From a bacterium (GTDB lineage Bacteria; Hydrothermota; UBA3073; JACQXS01; JAQTXJ01): a stretch of DNA of 64,000 nt. Of the stretch, positions 1 through 7,686 are shown piece after piece (positions within the stretch are counted from its first letter, which is position 1; each line of letters opens with the position of its first letter). The notes under the pieces are model-generated. The model saw only the letters and a list, made by a program, of their open reading frames with translations. It was not told the DNA's origin and made no database searches. The DNA lies in contig JAQUPX010000008.1 of assembly GCA_028716385.1 (NCBI GenBank), positions 1 to 64,000 of the forward strand. Direction: 5' to 3'. Position numbers and translations under genes: made by a program.

Positions 1-647
1 TTAAAATAGATGCAATAACTCCAATTACTATAAACATATCCTTGACTTTTTCGCTCATACAATATAATGTTAATTATTCCTTTTATCTTGTCAAGTAATT
101 TTTTGGAGTTAAATGGATAAGCATGAATCTTTAATGCCATACAGTACTTGACGCTATTCCCATATAACAAACTTTTTATTGCTTCAATAAAACTCATCCA
201 CTGTTCCGGAGTTCCAGTTGGTGGTATATGGAAAGTATATTTCTGTTCCCAATTAAATATTGGCATTTCTCCAGTTTCTTTCCATTTTAACGCAGCTTGT
301 AATAAAAATCTTGCCCTATCTACACAACAAGCATTCCCATATAAATTTTGGCATAATTTTGACAAGTGGTTTTCAAAAAAATGATACCGGAGATATATTT
401 CCGGGGCAAGATAGTTATCTTTCTTAAATTGGGTTTCAATAAAAGTATGGATAATTCTTTCAACCGGGAAGATTGCCATGGTATAAAAATCTTCCGGGTC
501 CTTGAGATGCTTTATTTGTTTTGAAATAAAATCAAATATTGGACTTTTTTTATCCTCTTCTTCCATACGAGAACTAATCACATCAAATATTCCACCAATT
601 GTTTTCTCTATTTCTTTTTCTGTCGGTTTAATCTTCTTTTTTTCCAT
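1..647 (-). CDS. Hypothetical protein, 3' end beyond window
   Basis: An open frame runs from the ATG at 647 (MEKKKIKP) to the left edge without a stop, so at least 215 residues are present. A start at 653 is also possible, but a GGGGG stretch lies at ideal distance from the 647 ATG. The protein is soluble, rich in aromatic residues and probably helical (segments such as HFFENHLSKLCQNLYG). I recognise no family. It overlaps the upstream gene 628-891 by 20 bases, which suggests translational coupling within the leftmost minus-strand operon. Confidence 0.75.
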   Translation of the reverse strand, partial: MEKKKIKPTEKEIEKTIGGIFDVISSRMEEEDKKSPIFDFISKQIKHLKDPEDFYTMAIFPVERIIHTFIETQFKKDNYLAPEIYLRYHFFENHLSKLCQNLYGNACCVDRARFLLQAALKWKETGEMPIFNWEQKYTFHIPPTGTPEQWMSFIEAIKSLLYGNSVKYCMALKIHAYPFNSKKLLDKIKGIINIILYERKSQGYVYSNWSYCIYF

Positions 648-891
648 TTCCATCCCCCTTTAATTCAAGCTCCCCGACATACTGTTTATATTCTTCTTTC
701 TTATACCAATCATATCTATAAAATCTACGGTAATTACAATTTAGTCCTACGCCTGAGAAATGTTTTATCGGTTCATCCATATCTGGACTATTCAACACAA
801 ATACCACTCTTCCGTCTTTATCTACCACAGCATTCCCCGGGGTGAAAATATCTTTCTTGTTTTGGTCCCCTGTTACTTTTAATATTACCAT
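628..891 (-). CDS. Hypothetical 87-residue protein
   Basis: Begins MVILKVTGD after an AGGAGGAGAAAG ribosome site. Beta-rich N-terminal half (AVVDKDGRVVFVLN), then a Tyr/Arg-rich segment around residues 50-70 and a charged Lys/Glu/Gly tail. No signal peptide or membrane segment and no recognised family. It lies between the TonB gene and the leftmost gene, with a short gap and an overlap, so it is probably cotranscribed with both. Confidence 0.65.
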   Translation of the reverse strand: MVILKVTGDQNKKDIFTPGNAVVDKDGRVVFVLNSPDMDEPIKHFSGVGLNCNYRRFYRYDWYKKEEYKQYVGELELKGDGNGKKED

Positions 892-901
892 CTTTCTCCT
901 C

Positions 902-1492
902 CTATTTCTCCAAACTAAACCTTATTGGCTGCTCCATTATGACCCGGATCGCCTTATCTCTTTGGCGGGCTACTGTAAATTTATATTGCCTGACTGTTTT
1001 TATGGCCTCTGCGTCTAAAAGATCATGAAGCGATTTTATCACCCTAGCGTCTACCACGTTTCCCATAGTGTCAATAATATACCGAACATAAACAGTTCCC
1101 TCAATTTCTGCTCTTCTTGCAAATTCAGGATACATTGGTTCTATTTTGTTTTTTAGAACCGGTTTAGTCTCTGCTGCCAAAAAAGGAACGGCCGTTTCTG
1201 ATTGTGGCGCAACTGGATTATGCGCAAAGGTTTCAAAATTTGAAATATCCGTAGTAGTTTGTTGGACTTCCGATTCTGTTTTTGCAGCAACTGGCATTTG
1301 TGGTTTTGGTGGGGGTGGTGGTTCTTTTAATTGTTGCATTTGATTAGGAAGTTCTACTGCTCGGATAACAGTCTCGGCCACTTTTTTTCTTATCTTTACT
1401 GGAGCATCCGGGACAAGTAAACAAAATATAATTGTAACCCAAATAGCCACCAAGAAAGATATTTTTATATAAAAATCAAACCTATTCCTCAT
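902..1492 (-). CDS. TonB-family protein
   Basis: A 196-residue protein with the standard TonB layout. It has a short cytoplasmic N terminus, one membrane helix (about residues 10-27), a Pro-rich periplasmic stretch (PPPPPKP near residue 58) and a C-terminal TonB domain from about residue 115. That domain has the diagnostic pattern YPEFARRAEIEGTVYVRY, followed by VIKSLHDLLDAEAIKTVRQY and a final beta strand. Known role: transmits ExbBD energy to outer-membrane receptors. No exbB, exbD or receptor gene is nearby, so the product would have to use or interfere with the host system. TonB is unusual on a mobile or viral element and implies a host with an outer membrane. Good GGAGG site before the ATG. 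Confidence 0.88.
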   Translation of the reverse strand: MRNRFDFYIKISFLVAIWVTIIFCLLVPDAPVKIRKKVAETVIRAVELPNQMQQLKEPPPPPKPQMPVAAKTESEVQQTTTDISNFETFAHNPVAPQSETAVPFLAAETKPVLKNKIEPMYPEFARRAEIEGTVYVRYIIDTMGNVVDARVIKSLHDLLDAEAIKTVRQYKFTVARQRDKAIRVIMEQPIRFSLEK

Positions 1493-1506
1493 TTTTCCTC
1501 CATTTT

Positions 1507-1653
1507 TTAACAGAACTTAAAAATCACCCCTACAACCATCCAAAATTTCTTTGATAGCAGAACAGCCGATACGAAATTCGTAGGTTTTATCGCCCTAGAG
1601 TGTAACTCTGCCACTCTAACCATTTTGACCGCCTTAAATCTTCTTATTCGCAT
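1507..1653 (-). CDS. Small basic hydrophobic protein, 48 residues
   Basis: Short frame MRIRRFKAVK... ending VGVIFKFC. The ATG lies two bases after the stop of the upstream Cys-rich gene, so expression would depend on reinitiation; no ribosome site of its own is visible. The N terminus is strongly basic and the C-terminal 15 residues are hydrophobic, which fits a small membrane-associated peptide. The alternative is a non-coding spacer before the TonB gene. Confidence 0.4.
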   Translation of the reverse strand: MRIRRFKAVKMVRVAELHSRAIKPTNFVSAVLLSKKFWMVVGVIFKFC

Positions 1654-1655
1654 TT

Positions 1656-1838
1656 TTAGTCTTTTTTAAGTTTTTTAATGGTTTTTATCTCTTCTACTGG
1701 GACACATTTTACAGTTTTGTCAGTAAAATCACATCCCCCTTTAGCGCAATATTTACCTTTGATATGTCTTTTTGAGTGGGGACAATCCTGCCCACACTTT
1801 CCCGCGTTCTCGCAAATATGCCAAAACGCTTTTTTCAC
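1656..1838 (-). CDS. Cys-rich small protein, probably metal-binding
   Basis: The frame is open further upstream, but I choose the GTG at 1838. It follows AAGGGGGAAAA at the right distance and overlaps the TGA of the upstream gene (GTGA). The 60-residue product has regularly spaced Cys and His (CENAGKCGQDCPH, then YCAKGGC), typical of a small zinc-binding fold, and a Lys-rich tail. No family recognised. Similar spaced Cys motifs occur in the 299-residue protein at 17481-18380. Confidence 0.6.
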   Translation of the reverse strand: MKKAFWHICENAGKCGQDCPHSKRHIKGKYCAKGGCDFTDKTVKCVPVEEIKTIKKLKKD

Positions 1839-2056
1839 TTTTCCCCCTTCCAAAGTATAACCAATGACTTTGTTGTAGCGATAATGACCATTCCCAAAAA
1901 TCCAATAAATAGAGAAAAAGGGATTAAACATAGTGTCATTTCTATTCTAATATAAAGTTTACTATTCCCCTCACCTGAAGGTTTTTTTATCATATTGTCG
2001 GCAGCCAATATTATCAAATTCAACACAAAACCCACAATAATTGCAAATATTTTCAT
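1835..2056 (-). CDS. Small membrane protein, 73 residues
   Basis: Two hydrophobic segments (residues 1-19 and about 42-68) separated by a polar loop with KKPSGEGNSK. The start ATG lies directly after the stop of the upstream lipoprotein-like gene and is preceded by AAGGGGGAA. Its stop overlaps the next GTG start. No family recognised; the topology would allow a small two-helix membrane protein. Confidence 0.6.
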   Translation of the reverse strand: MKIFAIIVGFVLNLIILAADNMIKKPSGEGNSKLYIRIEMTLCLIPFSLFIGFLGMVIIATTKSLVILWKGEK

Positions 2057-2344
2057 CTATTCCCCCTTATCTGCAACTGGATTATTCCCCTTAGTTGCAC
2101 TGCCATCTTTTTCTATCGTTATTTTCTGTAAACCTGCCATTTTATTGTCTAACTCTCTAGAGTATCTAGCGGATTGTGCGTTCATTAAATCAACCGAGGT
2201 AGGGGTTATTTTACCCACCTCCACGAGATAATAATTTTTACCAAATAACTGTGCGTTAATTTCTTCTGGAGTTTCCTGTCTTGGAATTTCTTTAACGCAT
2301 CCACAAAACCCTAAAAGCATTACTATCGTTATTCCTATTCTCAT
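2057..2344 (-). CDS. Putative small lipoprotein
   Basis: A 95-residue protein with a hydrophobic start (MRIGITIVMLLGFCGC) that resembles a lipoprotein signal ending at Cys16, although the lipobox is not ideal. The rest is polar with no recognised domain. Its ATG overlaps the stop of the ASCH-domain gene by four bases and its stop abuts the next start, so it belongs to one translationally coupled string. Function unknown. Confidence 0.6.
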   Translation of the reverse strand: MRIGITIVMLLGFCGCVKEIPRQETPEEINAQLFGKNYYLVEVGKITPTSVDLMNAQSARYSRELDNKMAGLQKITIEKDGSATKGNNPVADKGE

Positions 2345-2892
2345 TTTATCTCCTTAACCACTCCATCGTGGAGTAGCTCTTCTACTATTATTGGATTTAT
2401 AGTTGGAGTTATATTTGATCCGGGGGTGCCATAAGGCAAACACTTAGGGTTTAATATTGACGGTCCAAATATTATGAATGGGGATTGACTCCTTGATATT
2501 GTTCTATAATTATCATTGCAAATAGTCTCAAATTTATTCCGACAAGTTAAACATTTCTTTCCTAAAATCTTCTTTAACTTAAATTTCACAACATACGGAA
2601 CTAAATCCGGACCACCCATGGCTTTGATATATCCGGCTGCATTACCCCAAAGGTTTCCTTCGTTAATCTGGTCTTGCTCTGTAACTTCACGGAGGGGTTG
2701 TTTGAATGGATCTTGCACTAACTGAATAATTGCAATAAGTTGCCCCTTAAACCTCGGACTTTTGCTCCACCCCTGGACTAAATCCCCGGACTTAAAAGTG
2801 GATGCGTACTTATCGGGCCAGAATCTCCTAGTTTCGGATTTTTTCCCGGAAATTAGGCTTAAACTTGTGTGCGCAAAGCTAATAATTTTCAT
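2341..2892 (-). CDS. ASCH/PUA-like domain protein
   Basis: A 183-residue protein. Its N-terminal 115 residues have the ASCH pattern: an initial beta strand (MKIISFAHTSLSLISGKKSE), then TRRFWPDKY, then GDLVQGWSKSPRFKGQLIAIIQLV. ASCH domains are PUA-like folds that bind RNA or modified nucleotides and are frequent in phages. The C-terminal 65 residues hold a CLTCRNKFETIC stretch that may bind a metal. Exact function unknown. Confidence 0.7.
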   Translation of the reverse strand: MKIISFAHTSLSLISGKKSETRRFWPDKYASTFKSGDLVQGWSKSPRFKGQLIAIIQLVQDPFKQPLREVTEQDQINEGNLWGNAAGYIKAMGGPDLVPYVVKFKLKKILGKKCLTCRNKFETICNDNYRTISRSQSPFIIFGPSILNPKCLPYGTPGSNITPTINPIIVEELLHDGVVKEIK

Positions 2893-2893
2893 A

Positions 2894-3319
2894 TTAAAAA
2901 ACCCTCAACTGCACCGCAGTTTTCCATGGATACTTATCTCCCATTGGTCCAACATACTCTTTAGTTTTGTTTTGACTTTCCGTAGGTTTTTTTGGGATGG
3001 TAGGTTGCGGAATAGTTTCTGTCGGTGTAGTTATTTTAGTTTTGGATTCGGGAAGTTTAACTATTTGGTACTTAAAAGTATTGTCTGAGTGCCTTTTACA
3101 CTCTATCATTTTCCCCTCTGCGAATAGGTCTTTATTTAACTCCCTTCTTCTTTTGTCTTGCCCGGCATAACCTTTTTCGTTTGGTTGAAATATTGCCTGT
3201 ATGGCAGAGAATGTAACCGGATCGTCCTGCCCCACAAGAAAATCATATATGCGCTCTTTTGTGCTTAATTTTATATTCCTTGCGTTCTTTTCTTGTATTC
3301 TTTCCGCAAAGGTTTTCAT
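2894..3319 (-). CDS. Predicted winged-helix protein
   Basis: A 141-residue protein. Residues about 20-95 read as a winged helix: helix LSTKERIYDFLVGQ, a second helix VTFSAIQAIF, a recognition-like segment RRRELNKDLFAEGKMIECKR and a strand KYQIVKL. A Pro/Thr-rich linker and a short C-terminal tail follow. This suggests a DNA-binding regulator, but the fold call is by eye only. The start overlaps the upstream gene by four bases. Confidence 0.55.
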   Translation of the reverse strand: MKTFAERIQEKNARNIKLSTKERIYDFLVGQDDPVTFSAIQAIFQPNEKGYAGQDKRRRELNKDLFAEGKMIECKRHSDNTFKYQIVKLPESKTKITTPTETIPQPTIPKKPTESQNKTKEYVGPMGDKYPWKTAVQLRVF

Positions 3320-3684
3320 AGCCCCTCCTTTTCCCCCTTAAAAAACCACTTATCCCAAAACCACTCATTATTCATATAATCACTATACAGCTCCCACGCT
3401 GAAAACCTACCAAATGTTTTATACACTTTTCCATTATCATTCATATCAACCCCATACCATTTAATAATAACTTCTTCCCCATATTTTTTATAATTTCGTT
3501 GTGTTTTTAATACTAATGACAGATTATCTGAAACCTCAATAAAAACATACACATTACCTTTGTGTGTTATTATAGGGCGTTGCATAGTGGTATCCTGATG
3601 AATCGTAGTAGAACAATATTCCGCAGTAAAATTATGCAAACTGTCTAGGTTTGTAATATTCAACATTATTAATAAAATCAACAT
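3316..3684 (-). CDS. Hypothetical protein with possible signal sequence
   Basis: A 122-residue protein beginning MLILLIMLNITNLDS, a weak signal-like segment, after GGGGGGAGAG. The remainder is rich in Tyr and Trp and probably beta-structured (HKGNVYVFIEVSDNLSLVLK; a C-terminal stretch with NNEWFWDKWFFKG). No family recognised. It overlaps the upstream gene by seven bases. Confidence 0.55.
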   Translation of the reverse strand: MLILLIMLNITNLDSLHNFTAEYCSTTIHQDTTMQRPIITHKGNVYVFIEVSDNLSLVLKTQRNYKKYGEEVIIKWYGVDMNDNGKVYKTFGRFSAWELYSDYMNNEWFWDKWFFKGEKEGL

Positions 3685-3866
3685 CTCTCCCCCCGCGTAT
3701 TTATTGCATTCTTCTTTAACTCCTCTAAAGTTTTATTCCGGCAAGTCTGAAGAACATCATCAAAGGTTTTTGTCTTATCTCTAGGCTTCCTTACAACCGG
3801 TGGATATAACTCTAGTTTTACTTGAACATCAATATTATTAGCCGGTTCTATTTTTAAGTCGTACAT
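3678..3866 (-). CDS. Hypothetical 62-residue protein
   Basis: Starts MYDLKIEPANN, a beta-like segment, followed by a basic helix (TCRNKTLEELKKNAINTRG). Start and stop overlap both neighbours. It sits directly after the helicase-loader-like gene and may act in replication, but that is only an inference from position. Confidence 0.5.
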   Translation of the reverse strand: MYDLKIEPANNIDVQVKLELYPPVVRKPRDKTKTFDDVLQTCRNKTLEELKKNAINTRGERC

Positions 3867-4210
3867 TATAGTTTCCCCCCTTGCCTTAATACTTCCTTTA
3901 TCCCACCCAAAAATTTTCTATACTCTTTTTGGTCCTCTTTTGTAGGGATATAATCTAACGCTACTTGCTCTATCTCCTCTGGACATACTTCCCTAATTTG
4001 TGCCGGGAGTGGGAAGAATCCATCTTTCTTATCCCTAATTATTATATCCACTCCTTCTCTTAATCTCTCAAAAGATATATTATTTAATGCCTTATAATAA
4101 CTATTTACAACGAGTTCCGATGGTTTATTTCTAAAAATTTCCCCCAACTCAACCATTATCCTACTGAAATTTTGTTTACTAATTTTGGGGTCCGGTTTCT
4201 TTTTTTCCAT
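3866..4210 (-). CDS. Helicase-loader-like replication protein (P/G39P type)
   Basis: A 114-residue helical protein. It has the pattern of phage helicase-loading proteins of the G39P type: an N-terminal helix pair (FSRIMVELGEIFRN), SYYKALNNISFERLREGVDII, and then the typical GFFPLPAQIREVCP, where an FP and Ala-x-Ile-Arg segment closes the conserved domain. The start lies 32 bases inside the end of the O-like gene, copying the O-P order of lambdoid replication modules. Known role of the family: loading the replicative helicase at the origin. Sequence-level identity is weak. Confidence 0.6.
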   Translation of the reverse strand: MEKKKPDPKISKQNFSRIMVELGEIFRNKPSELVVNSYYKALNNISFERLREGVDIIIRDKKDGFFPLPAQIREVCPEEIEQVALDYIPTKEDQKEYRKFLGGIKEVLRQGGKL

Positions 4211-5081
4211 CTTTCTCTTCCTCCTGTGCTGTTTTTAGAAATGCTTCTATTCCCGGTTGATTAATTTTATTTTCTTTTTTTATATATGTACTTTCCGCAA
4301 TCTTTAAGTAATTCGTATCATTTTCAATAATCCAATTCAAATTAGGTTGCCACATAGGTCTATCCCTACTCTCTACTTTGCTTTTATTTGCCATACTAAA
4401 TAAAATATTCCAAAATTCTTTCGGGGTTTTAGTAGATTGTTTTTTTACAAGTAGTTTTTTAGAATCTTCTATCCTAACTTTTATTTTTTTCTTTCTTGTT
4501 TCTGTTAAAGCTTCAGCTTTATCTAAATTAGTACATATCAAATTATAATCATTAAAGAACTCTTCTTCTGTGTATTGATTTATTAATATTATATCTCTAT
4601 TAGTTTCTGTTAGTTTTAAACTACTAATATTACTACTATTACTAATAACAGATCTTTCTTCTTCTTCTTCTGGGATTTGGTTATCTGTCCGTTTTTTTTT
4701 GGTTGATTTTTGGTTAACCAAATTCTTACTACTTTTTAAGTTAGGGTTTCCACCTAATTTTCCAACCCTACGTCTTATCTTTCTTATCCTTTCATCTCTA
4801 ATCATTCTGCGACTTATAATTGTTATATTTCCATTATCTAAAAATTGTATATTTGCTATCTTATTATCGAATAAATATTGTAAAACTTCTTTAGTTTTTT
4901 GTGAATTTTCTCGCAAAATTCTGCTCCATTGTTCTAAATTTTTTGTCATTTCTCCACGAGTAGGAGAGGAGGATAATTTACAAACAATTCTTATCCATGC
5001 CCCTTCAATTTCTATTGGATATTCTTCTAAATCTCTTGACCAATCATTCGTATATAAATAAAAACCGGGCTGTTTATCCAT
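4179..5081 (-). CDS. DUF1376/O-like replication initiator
   Basis: A 300-residue protein. The N terminus (GFYLYTNDWSRDLEEYPIE, then GAWIRIVCKL, a short helix-turn-helix stretch and QFLDNGNITIISRRMIRDE) matches the DUF1376/replisome-organiser N-terminal domain found in phage O and DnaD-like initiators. A Lys/Glu-rich linker and a helical C-terminal half follow, ending in a charged tail that overlaps the P-like gene. Inferred role: origin binding and recruitment of the downstream helicase loader. A structured leader and a promoter lie immediately upstream. Confidence 0.65.
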   Translation of the reverse strand: MDKQPGFYLYTNDWSRDLEEYPIEIEGAWIRIVCKLSSSPTRGEMTKNLEQWSRILRENSQKTKEVLQYLFDNKIANIQFLDNGNITIISRRMIRDERIRKIRRRVGKLGGNPNLKSSKNLVNQKSTKKKRTDNQIPEEEEERSVISNSSNISSLKLTETNRDIILINQYTEEEFFNDYNLICTNLDKAEALTETRKKKIKVRIEDSKKLLVKKQSTKTPKEFWNILFSMANKSKVESRDRPMWQPNLNWIIENDTNYLKIAESTYIKKENKINQPGIEAFLKTAQEEEKDGKKETGPQN

Positions 5082-5097
5082 TTTTGATTATAAAAAG

Positions 5098-5219
5098 CTC
5101 CCCAGCGGTATCGTGTAGAGTGATACAATAATGCACGGAGGCACTACATACCCACGAAAACACACGCTGGAGATTATTGGTTGATGATTGTTATTAAGTT
5201 CCATAATTGTATCACTCTG
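5098..5219 (-). promoter_or_regulatory. Structured 5' leader of the replication operon
   Basis: Perfect 13-bp inverted arms at 5117-5129 and 5206-5218 enclose 76 bases. A second pairing on the minus transcript, 5165-5172 with 5100-5107 (one G-U), crosses the first and would make an H-type pseudoknot. The distal arm is followed by CTTTTT just before the O-like start codon. The predicted transcription start falls at the outer arm. This looks like a regulatory leader or attenuator; an origin-associated repeat is the main alternative. Confidence 0.5.
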
Positions 5220-5225
5220 ATTGGC

Positions 5226-5253
5226 ACTTTATTTCATTAATTAACTTTGTCAA
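5226..5253 (-). promoter_or_regulatory. Putative sigma70 promoter for the replication operon
   Basis: On the minus strand, TTGACA (5253-5248), a 16-base spacer and TAAAGT (5231-5226). Transcription would begin near 5219, at the first arm of the leader inverted repeat. The -35 is perfect and the -10 is 4/6. Confidence 0.45.
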
Positions 5254-5309
5254 GAAAAAACTTTAAGCTATTTTTTGTATTCTTAAATTTTGGTATTCTG
5301 TTTAGAAAT

Positions 5310-5507
5310 TTAGTTATTATCATTTTTTTTATTTATTTTTTGCTGCTCTGTTTTAGCGATAAGTTTTCCAATTGTCTTTCCCATTTCTTCAGCTTTAGAA
5401 TCTGGAATTAATGAACATACTCCCAACATCAAAAGACTAATTGGTAGTAGTATAATGTCTACACATACACAGAGAATAAAAACTATAACTCTTATTATCT
5501 TTTTCAT
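5310..5507 (-). CDS. Small membrane protein, 65 residues
   Basis: Two adjacent hydrophobic stretches (residues 3-20 and 22-36), then a charged C-terminal tail rich in Lys, Glu and Asn. AAGGGAGAACT precedes the ATG. It lies just downstream of the broken methyltransferase, separated by nine bases, so it is the last gene of that operon. Function unknown; the length and layout would allow a holin-like or anchor protein, but nothing specific supports either. Confidence 0.5.
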   Translation of the reverse strand: MKKIIRVIVFILCVCVDIILLPISLLMLGVCSLIPDSKAEEMGKTIGKLIAKTEQQKINKKNDNN

Positions 5508-5516
5508 AGTTCTCCC

Positions 5517-6971
5517 TTATCTATCAAATAATTTCGTCTGAACTTTGGTTTTATTAATCCGAGCTTGCGACATTTTTGCATATTTCTGGTTTAATTCAAT
5601 CCCGATATATTCAACTCCTTCCATCTTGGCCACCACTCCGGTAGTTCCAGCTCCGGAGAACGGATCTAAAACAATACCCGGATGGAATCCTTCCCCGCAT
5701 CCACAGTCGCTGTACCCCCCATCAATTTTTTCTCTAACTGTTTTTGTTAATAATGATGATGATGATGATAGTCCTTGGCCACTATTTGAATATTTTATGG
5801 AAGCTCCACCACCTTTTGGCAAGTCTTTCCCTACTTTGATAATCTTCTCCCTAGGTTTCCCACATTTATTGCAAATCCATTTTGGACACCCTGCACGTAT
5901 TGGAGTTTTCACTAGGTCAGGCGGAAACACTGCAAAATGGTCCACCCAGTCAGAAGTTGATTTACAAACTGGACATACCTTTATTATTATTTCCTTTCCA
6001 TTTTCTATTGTTTTTACCTTACCTATTCTGCTGCGCTCAGTTCCTTCATAGAATGTATTGCATTTTGAACAAAAGTCCCAGTTGCTGGGTTTTGTGTTTA
6101 TCCTCCAAACTGTCCGCATGTTTCTTCCCATAGGATTAAACCCTAATCCACCACTGTGTCCTACCCCTCCCATAAATTCGCTATACTTAATCTGAGTATC
6201 CGTTCTATGTTGGCGTTGTATGTCTTTTTGAGAAGATAAATGTGGTTCGCATTGTTAGTAACGATTAGACTTTGTAAAGAAAAACAGATGTTCCCAGCTT
6301 ACAGTAAACCTATCATCTGCCGGAGATGGAAGACAATTCGCTTTATCCCAAGCAATATCATTGCGGCAAGTCCATCCCCTATCTACCATCGCTGTTGCAA
6401 ACCTAAAGGGAATTAAACAGAGTGATTTGTCGGGAACGGATTGGTTTCTTTGTTGTTTTGCTTGGAATTGCATATTATAGTCCATTCGTTTTCCACTTAA
6501 AGATTTCGCTTTAGCCCCAGTATAATTATTAGTCCCATTTCCACTTCCAGCGTATGTGTCTGCAATATTTACCCATAAACTTCCAGTTTTCTTTAGTACT
6601 CTTTTACACTCATCCATTATGCTGCATAAATTTTCAACATACATTGTAAAGCTTGGCTCTTGACCAAGTGAACCCTTCCAGCATCCACACTTAATACAAA
6701 ACGCCCCCTCATTTTTCTTTATTTTTGGGTACAATTTATTATTTTGGTTGTTTCTTACGTTTGAATTTGTTCCTCTGAATCTTAACATATCGCTGCCGGA
6801 GAACGACTCTCCCCATTCGTGGCAACAATTAGGATTTCCACCCCAAAGTTGCCCCTCTGTCTGATAGCATCTTAATGCCCACTACTAATACGGGGGAGAA
6901 GTCATAATCGTATCTATACTTTCTGACTTCAACCCCCGCAGGACTGTTAATGCCTCGCCATTAATAATCAC
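5517..6971 (-). pseudogene. DNA methyltransferase (beta-class type) with in-frame stops
   Basis: Read in one frame from a GTG at 6971 (site GGAGGTG), this encodes an N6A/N4C-type methyltransferase. Motif IV TSPPY is at codons 25-28 and is followed by two amber codons (6882-6887). Then WALRCYQTEGQLWGG, a zinc-like Cys cluster and WVNIADTYAG follow. FFFTKSNRY is followed by TAA (6255-6257), after which the frame continues EPHLSSQKD to the SAM-binding motif LDPFSGAGTTGVVA and IGIELNQKY near the end. There are about 485 codons in total and no frameshift. The frame keeps all key motifs, so it decayed recently or is split into fragments (starts near 6788 and 6173) that could reassemble. A run of GAT triplets at 5754-5770 gives a poly-Ser stretch. 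Confidence 0.8.
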
Positions 6972-7466
6972 TTATATCACCTCCTTGAATTCATTGTTTG
7001 TTGTGGTTATAATATAATCATCCGTAATCCTTTTTTTACCTCTTAAGTTAAGTAGATTCATTTTTAATTTTAATTCAAGCAATTTTTGGTCTTTCCATAA
7101 TGGTCTTGTTCTTGGTTTATTATCTTTGTTTCTACCCCCTTTATCACCAAGTAAAGATAAAACTTCTAAAAGTATTTTTTGTTGTTCTCTTTTAACAATT
7201 AGTGGAAGTGGTAAAATCTCTCGGAGTTTTTTTGACCAAATTGTAAGAACAAAAATATTTTTTCTATTTTCTATCCCTGTTTTTTTACAAATTGACCCTC
7301 CTGTTATTTTTTGGGTAAATTGTAAAACCTCTTCATTCGTATTACAAATAGTAATAATACACCTAACATTTGGTCGGGAAGAAGTTTTTTGTTTTTGAAA
7401 ATAAACACCAACAGTTCCTTCCCCATCTATTAATGCAGATAACCACCCTTTTTGAAAATCATCCAT
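6972..7466 (-). CDS. LAGLIDADG homing endonuclease
   Basis: A 164-residue protein with one clear LAGLIDADG helix near the N terminus (GWLSALIDGEGTVGVYF), then the strands and loops of a single-motif enzyme (IITICNTNEEVLQFTQKITGG) and a basic C-terminal segment. Known role: cutting a long DNA target to spread its own gene. It sits between a truncated methyltransferase start (7459-7686) and the methyltransferase frame at 6971, and its stop lies directly before that GTG. This arrangement suggests insertion at the methyltransferase catalytic-motif region. Confidence 0.85.
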   Translation of the reverse strand: MDDFQKGWLSALIDGEGTVGVYFQKQKTSSRPNVRCIITICNTNEEVLQFTQKITGGSICKKTGIENRKNIFVLTIWSKKLREILPLPLIVKREQQKILLEVLSLLGDKGGRNKDNKPRTRPLWKDQKLLELKLKMNLLNLRGKKRITDDYIITTTNNEFKEVI

Positions 7467-7686
7467 TATAATATCCTCCCCCCCAGTGCAATGTTAATAA
7501 CCTTGAGGTTAGTAACCTGCGGGGATTGGTTATTTTTCTTTTAAGATTATTAACATTGCGAATGTCAGTATATATGGTATTTATAACTTGTGAACAAAAA
7601 TCTTTCCTTCTCTTTGTCATAATACAGTCTACACTTTCAGACTTCATTGCGGATAAGACTGTCTTAGATTCACCGTTTATAATCAT
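7459..7686 (-). pseudogene. Truncated methyltransferase N terminus
   Basis: The first 24 residues (MIINGESKTVLSAMKSES then VDCIMT) match the start of the methyltransferase at 6971 almost position for position. Homology stops exactly where TSPPY should follow, and the frame continues with 51 unrelated residues. It is a remnant of the original gene start, separated from the rest by the homing endonuclease. It may still be translated, but it has no catalytic motif. Confidence 0.7.
7488..7559 (-). repeat. Perfect 13-bp inverted repeat with nested hairpins
   Basis: The arms 7488-7500 and 7547-7559 are perfectly complementary. The 46-base interior holds a second stem (AATAACC/GGTTATT) and a small AGGTT/AACCT hairpin. 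It lies in the junction between the truncated methyltransferase start and the endonuclease ribosome site. It could be an intron or insertion remnant or a translational control element. Known group I intron core elements could not be assigned. Confidence 0.55.

Noticed and set aside
1560..1640. tRNA-like arrangement of short stems on the minus strand
   Set aside because: No matching 7-bp acceptor stem, no proper anticodon loop and no TTCGA-type T arm; the stretch is better explained by a small coupled gene (1507-1653).
5545..6051. 168-codon plus-strand frame
   Set aside because: Antisense of the methyltransferase frame, which has clear motifs; no ribosome site.
6255..6887. Stop-codon reassignment to explain the internal stops of the methyltransferase
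   Set aside because: Both TAG and TAA occur in the same frame, TAG TAG is an insertion between residues normally adjacent in the family, and other genes of the window end normally in TAA, TAG and TGA.
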